Shown here: in pieces, positions 6,019 through 6,299 of the stretch
Layout: every line of letters begins with the position of its first letter
Numbering within the stretch: the first letter of the stretch is position 1
Assembly (NCBI GenBank): GCA_016929985.1
Contig: JAFGIH010000571.1
Location: forward strand, 1 to 6,299
Reading direction: 5' to 3'
Length of the DNA: 6,299 nt
Origin: Thermoleophilia bacterium
Lineage (GTDB): Bacteria > Actinomycetota > Thermoleophilia > RBG-16-64-13
The notes under the pieces: generated by a model
Told to the model about the DNA's origin: nothing
What the model saw: the letters and a program-made list of their open reading frames with translations, nothing else
The model's database searches: none
Position numbers and translations under genes: made by a program

Positions 6019-6299
6019 TTCGCACTTCTCTCGGGCCCGATGATCTTGCCGTAGGCGTTGTATTCCTTGATCTTCTCCTGGACCTCAGGCAGGGCGAGCT
6101 GTTCGCTCTCCTCGCGGAAATGCGCCATGATCCACTCTATGTGGTAGCGCTCCTTGGCAGTGGAGAAGCGCGGTTCCTTTACGTCGTCCTGGTCCCAGGC
6201 GATCGAATACCCGCCGTCTTTCACCGAGACCTTGCCGTGCACCTCGCATACCGGGCACATGATGTCCGGGAAGTCCTTTTCGACATAGAGGATGTTGCA
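6015..6299 (-). CDS. Flavodoxin-like NAD(P)H/FMN oxidoreductase, C-terminal fragment (5' end beyond window)
   Basis: The last 94 residues of a protein that begins off the right edge; the frame is open from the first visible codon. Visible features are a Cys at the first position, MCPVCEVHGK with a Cys-x-x-Cys at about residues 15-18, a short beta segment (VSVKDGGYSIAWDQDD), a conserved-looking KEPRFS, and a long amphipathic C-terminal helix (about 48-85). From memory, this matches the C-terminal extension of a branch of the NADPH-dependent FMN reductase or flavodoxin family in which two Cys pairs form a zinc- or iron-binding knuckle. The flavin-binding part is outside the window, so the call is tentative. 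It heads the visible part of the operon and couples to the LVIVD gene through a 4-base overlap, suggesting electron transfer to or from the downstream pathway. Confidence 0.55.
   Translation of the reverse strand, partial: CNILYVEKDFPDIMCPVCEVHGKVSVKDGGYSIAWDQDDVKEPRFSTAKERYHIEWIMAHFREESEQLALPEVQEKIKEYNAYGKIIGPERSAK

Overview
This looks like about 6.3 kb of chromosome from a high-GC, anaerobic or facultatively anaerobic bacterium. The anaerobic lifestyle is inferred from an oxygen-sensitive glycyl radical enzyme (GRE). The phylum cannot be fixed from the sequence; Desulfobacterota, Chloroflexota and anaerobic Actinomycetota are all plausible. The window has six protein genes, no RNA genes, no mobile elements and no CRISPR array. 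Two genes are cut by the window edges: the GRE at the left and a flavodoxin-type oxidoreductase at the right.

Left block (1-3120, all minus strand): a TetR-type repressor gene lies upstream of a GRE gene that has its own promoter. The GRE promoter has a perfect TATAAT box, and its weak -35 region lies inside a perfect inverted repeat, as expected for a repressor-controlled promoter. The TetR gene has a strong promoter (TTGACA, 16 bp, AATAAT) with a small inverted repeat near the start site, so autoregulation is likely. The GRE has the family framework and the catalytic cysteine (Cys437). It lacks the usual Cys-x-Glu motif (Cys-Phe-Ile here), and a proline sits where diol dehydratases have an active-site histidine. 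It is therefore probably not a diol dehydratase or a choline lyase, and its substrate is open. The glycine radical site and any activating enzyme lie beyond the left edge.

Middle (3121-3870): a divergently oriented MarR-type regulator on the plus strand. Its start is best placed at 3307 or 3310 rather than at 3157, and a perfect inverted repeat lies just upstream. It converges on the right-hand operon across a 90 bp gap with GC-rich hairpins.

Right block (3871-6299, minus strand): the end of an operon of three genes. In order of transcription these are a flavodoxin-like NAD(P)H/FMN oxidoreductase with a cysteine knuckle (C-terminus only), a cytoplasmic LVIVD-repeat beta-propeller rich in conserved-looking histidines, and a protein with two EthD-like (dimeric alpha/beta barrel) halves. 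The first two overlap by 4 bases (ATGA) and the second and third are 30 bases apart. The set looks like an uncharacterised catabolic module that pairs flavin redox chemistry with two accessory or catalytic proteins. Whether it shares a pathway with the GRE is inference from proximity only.
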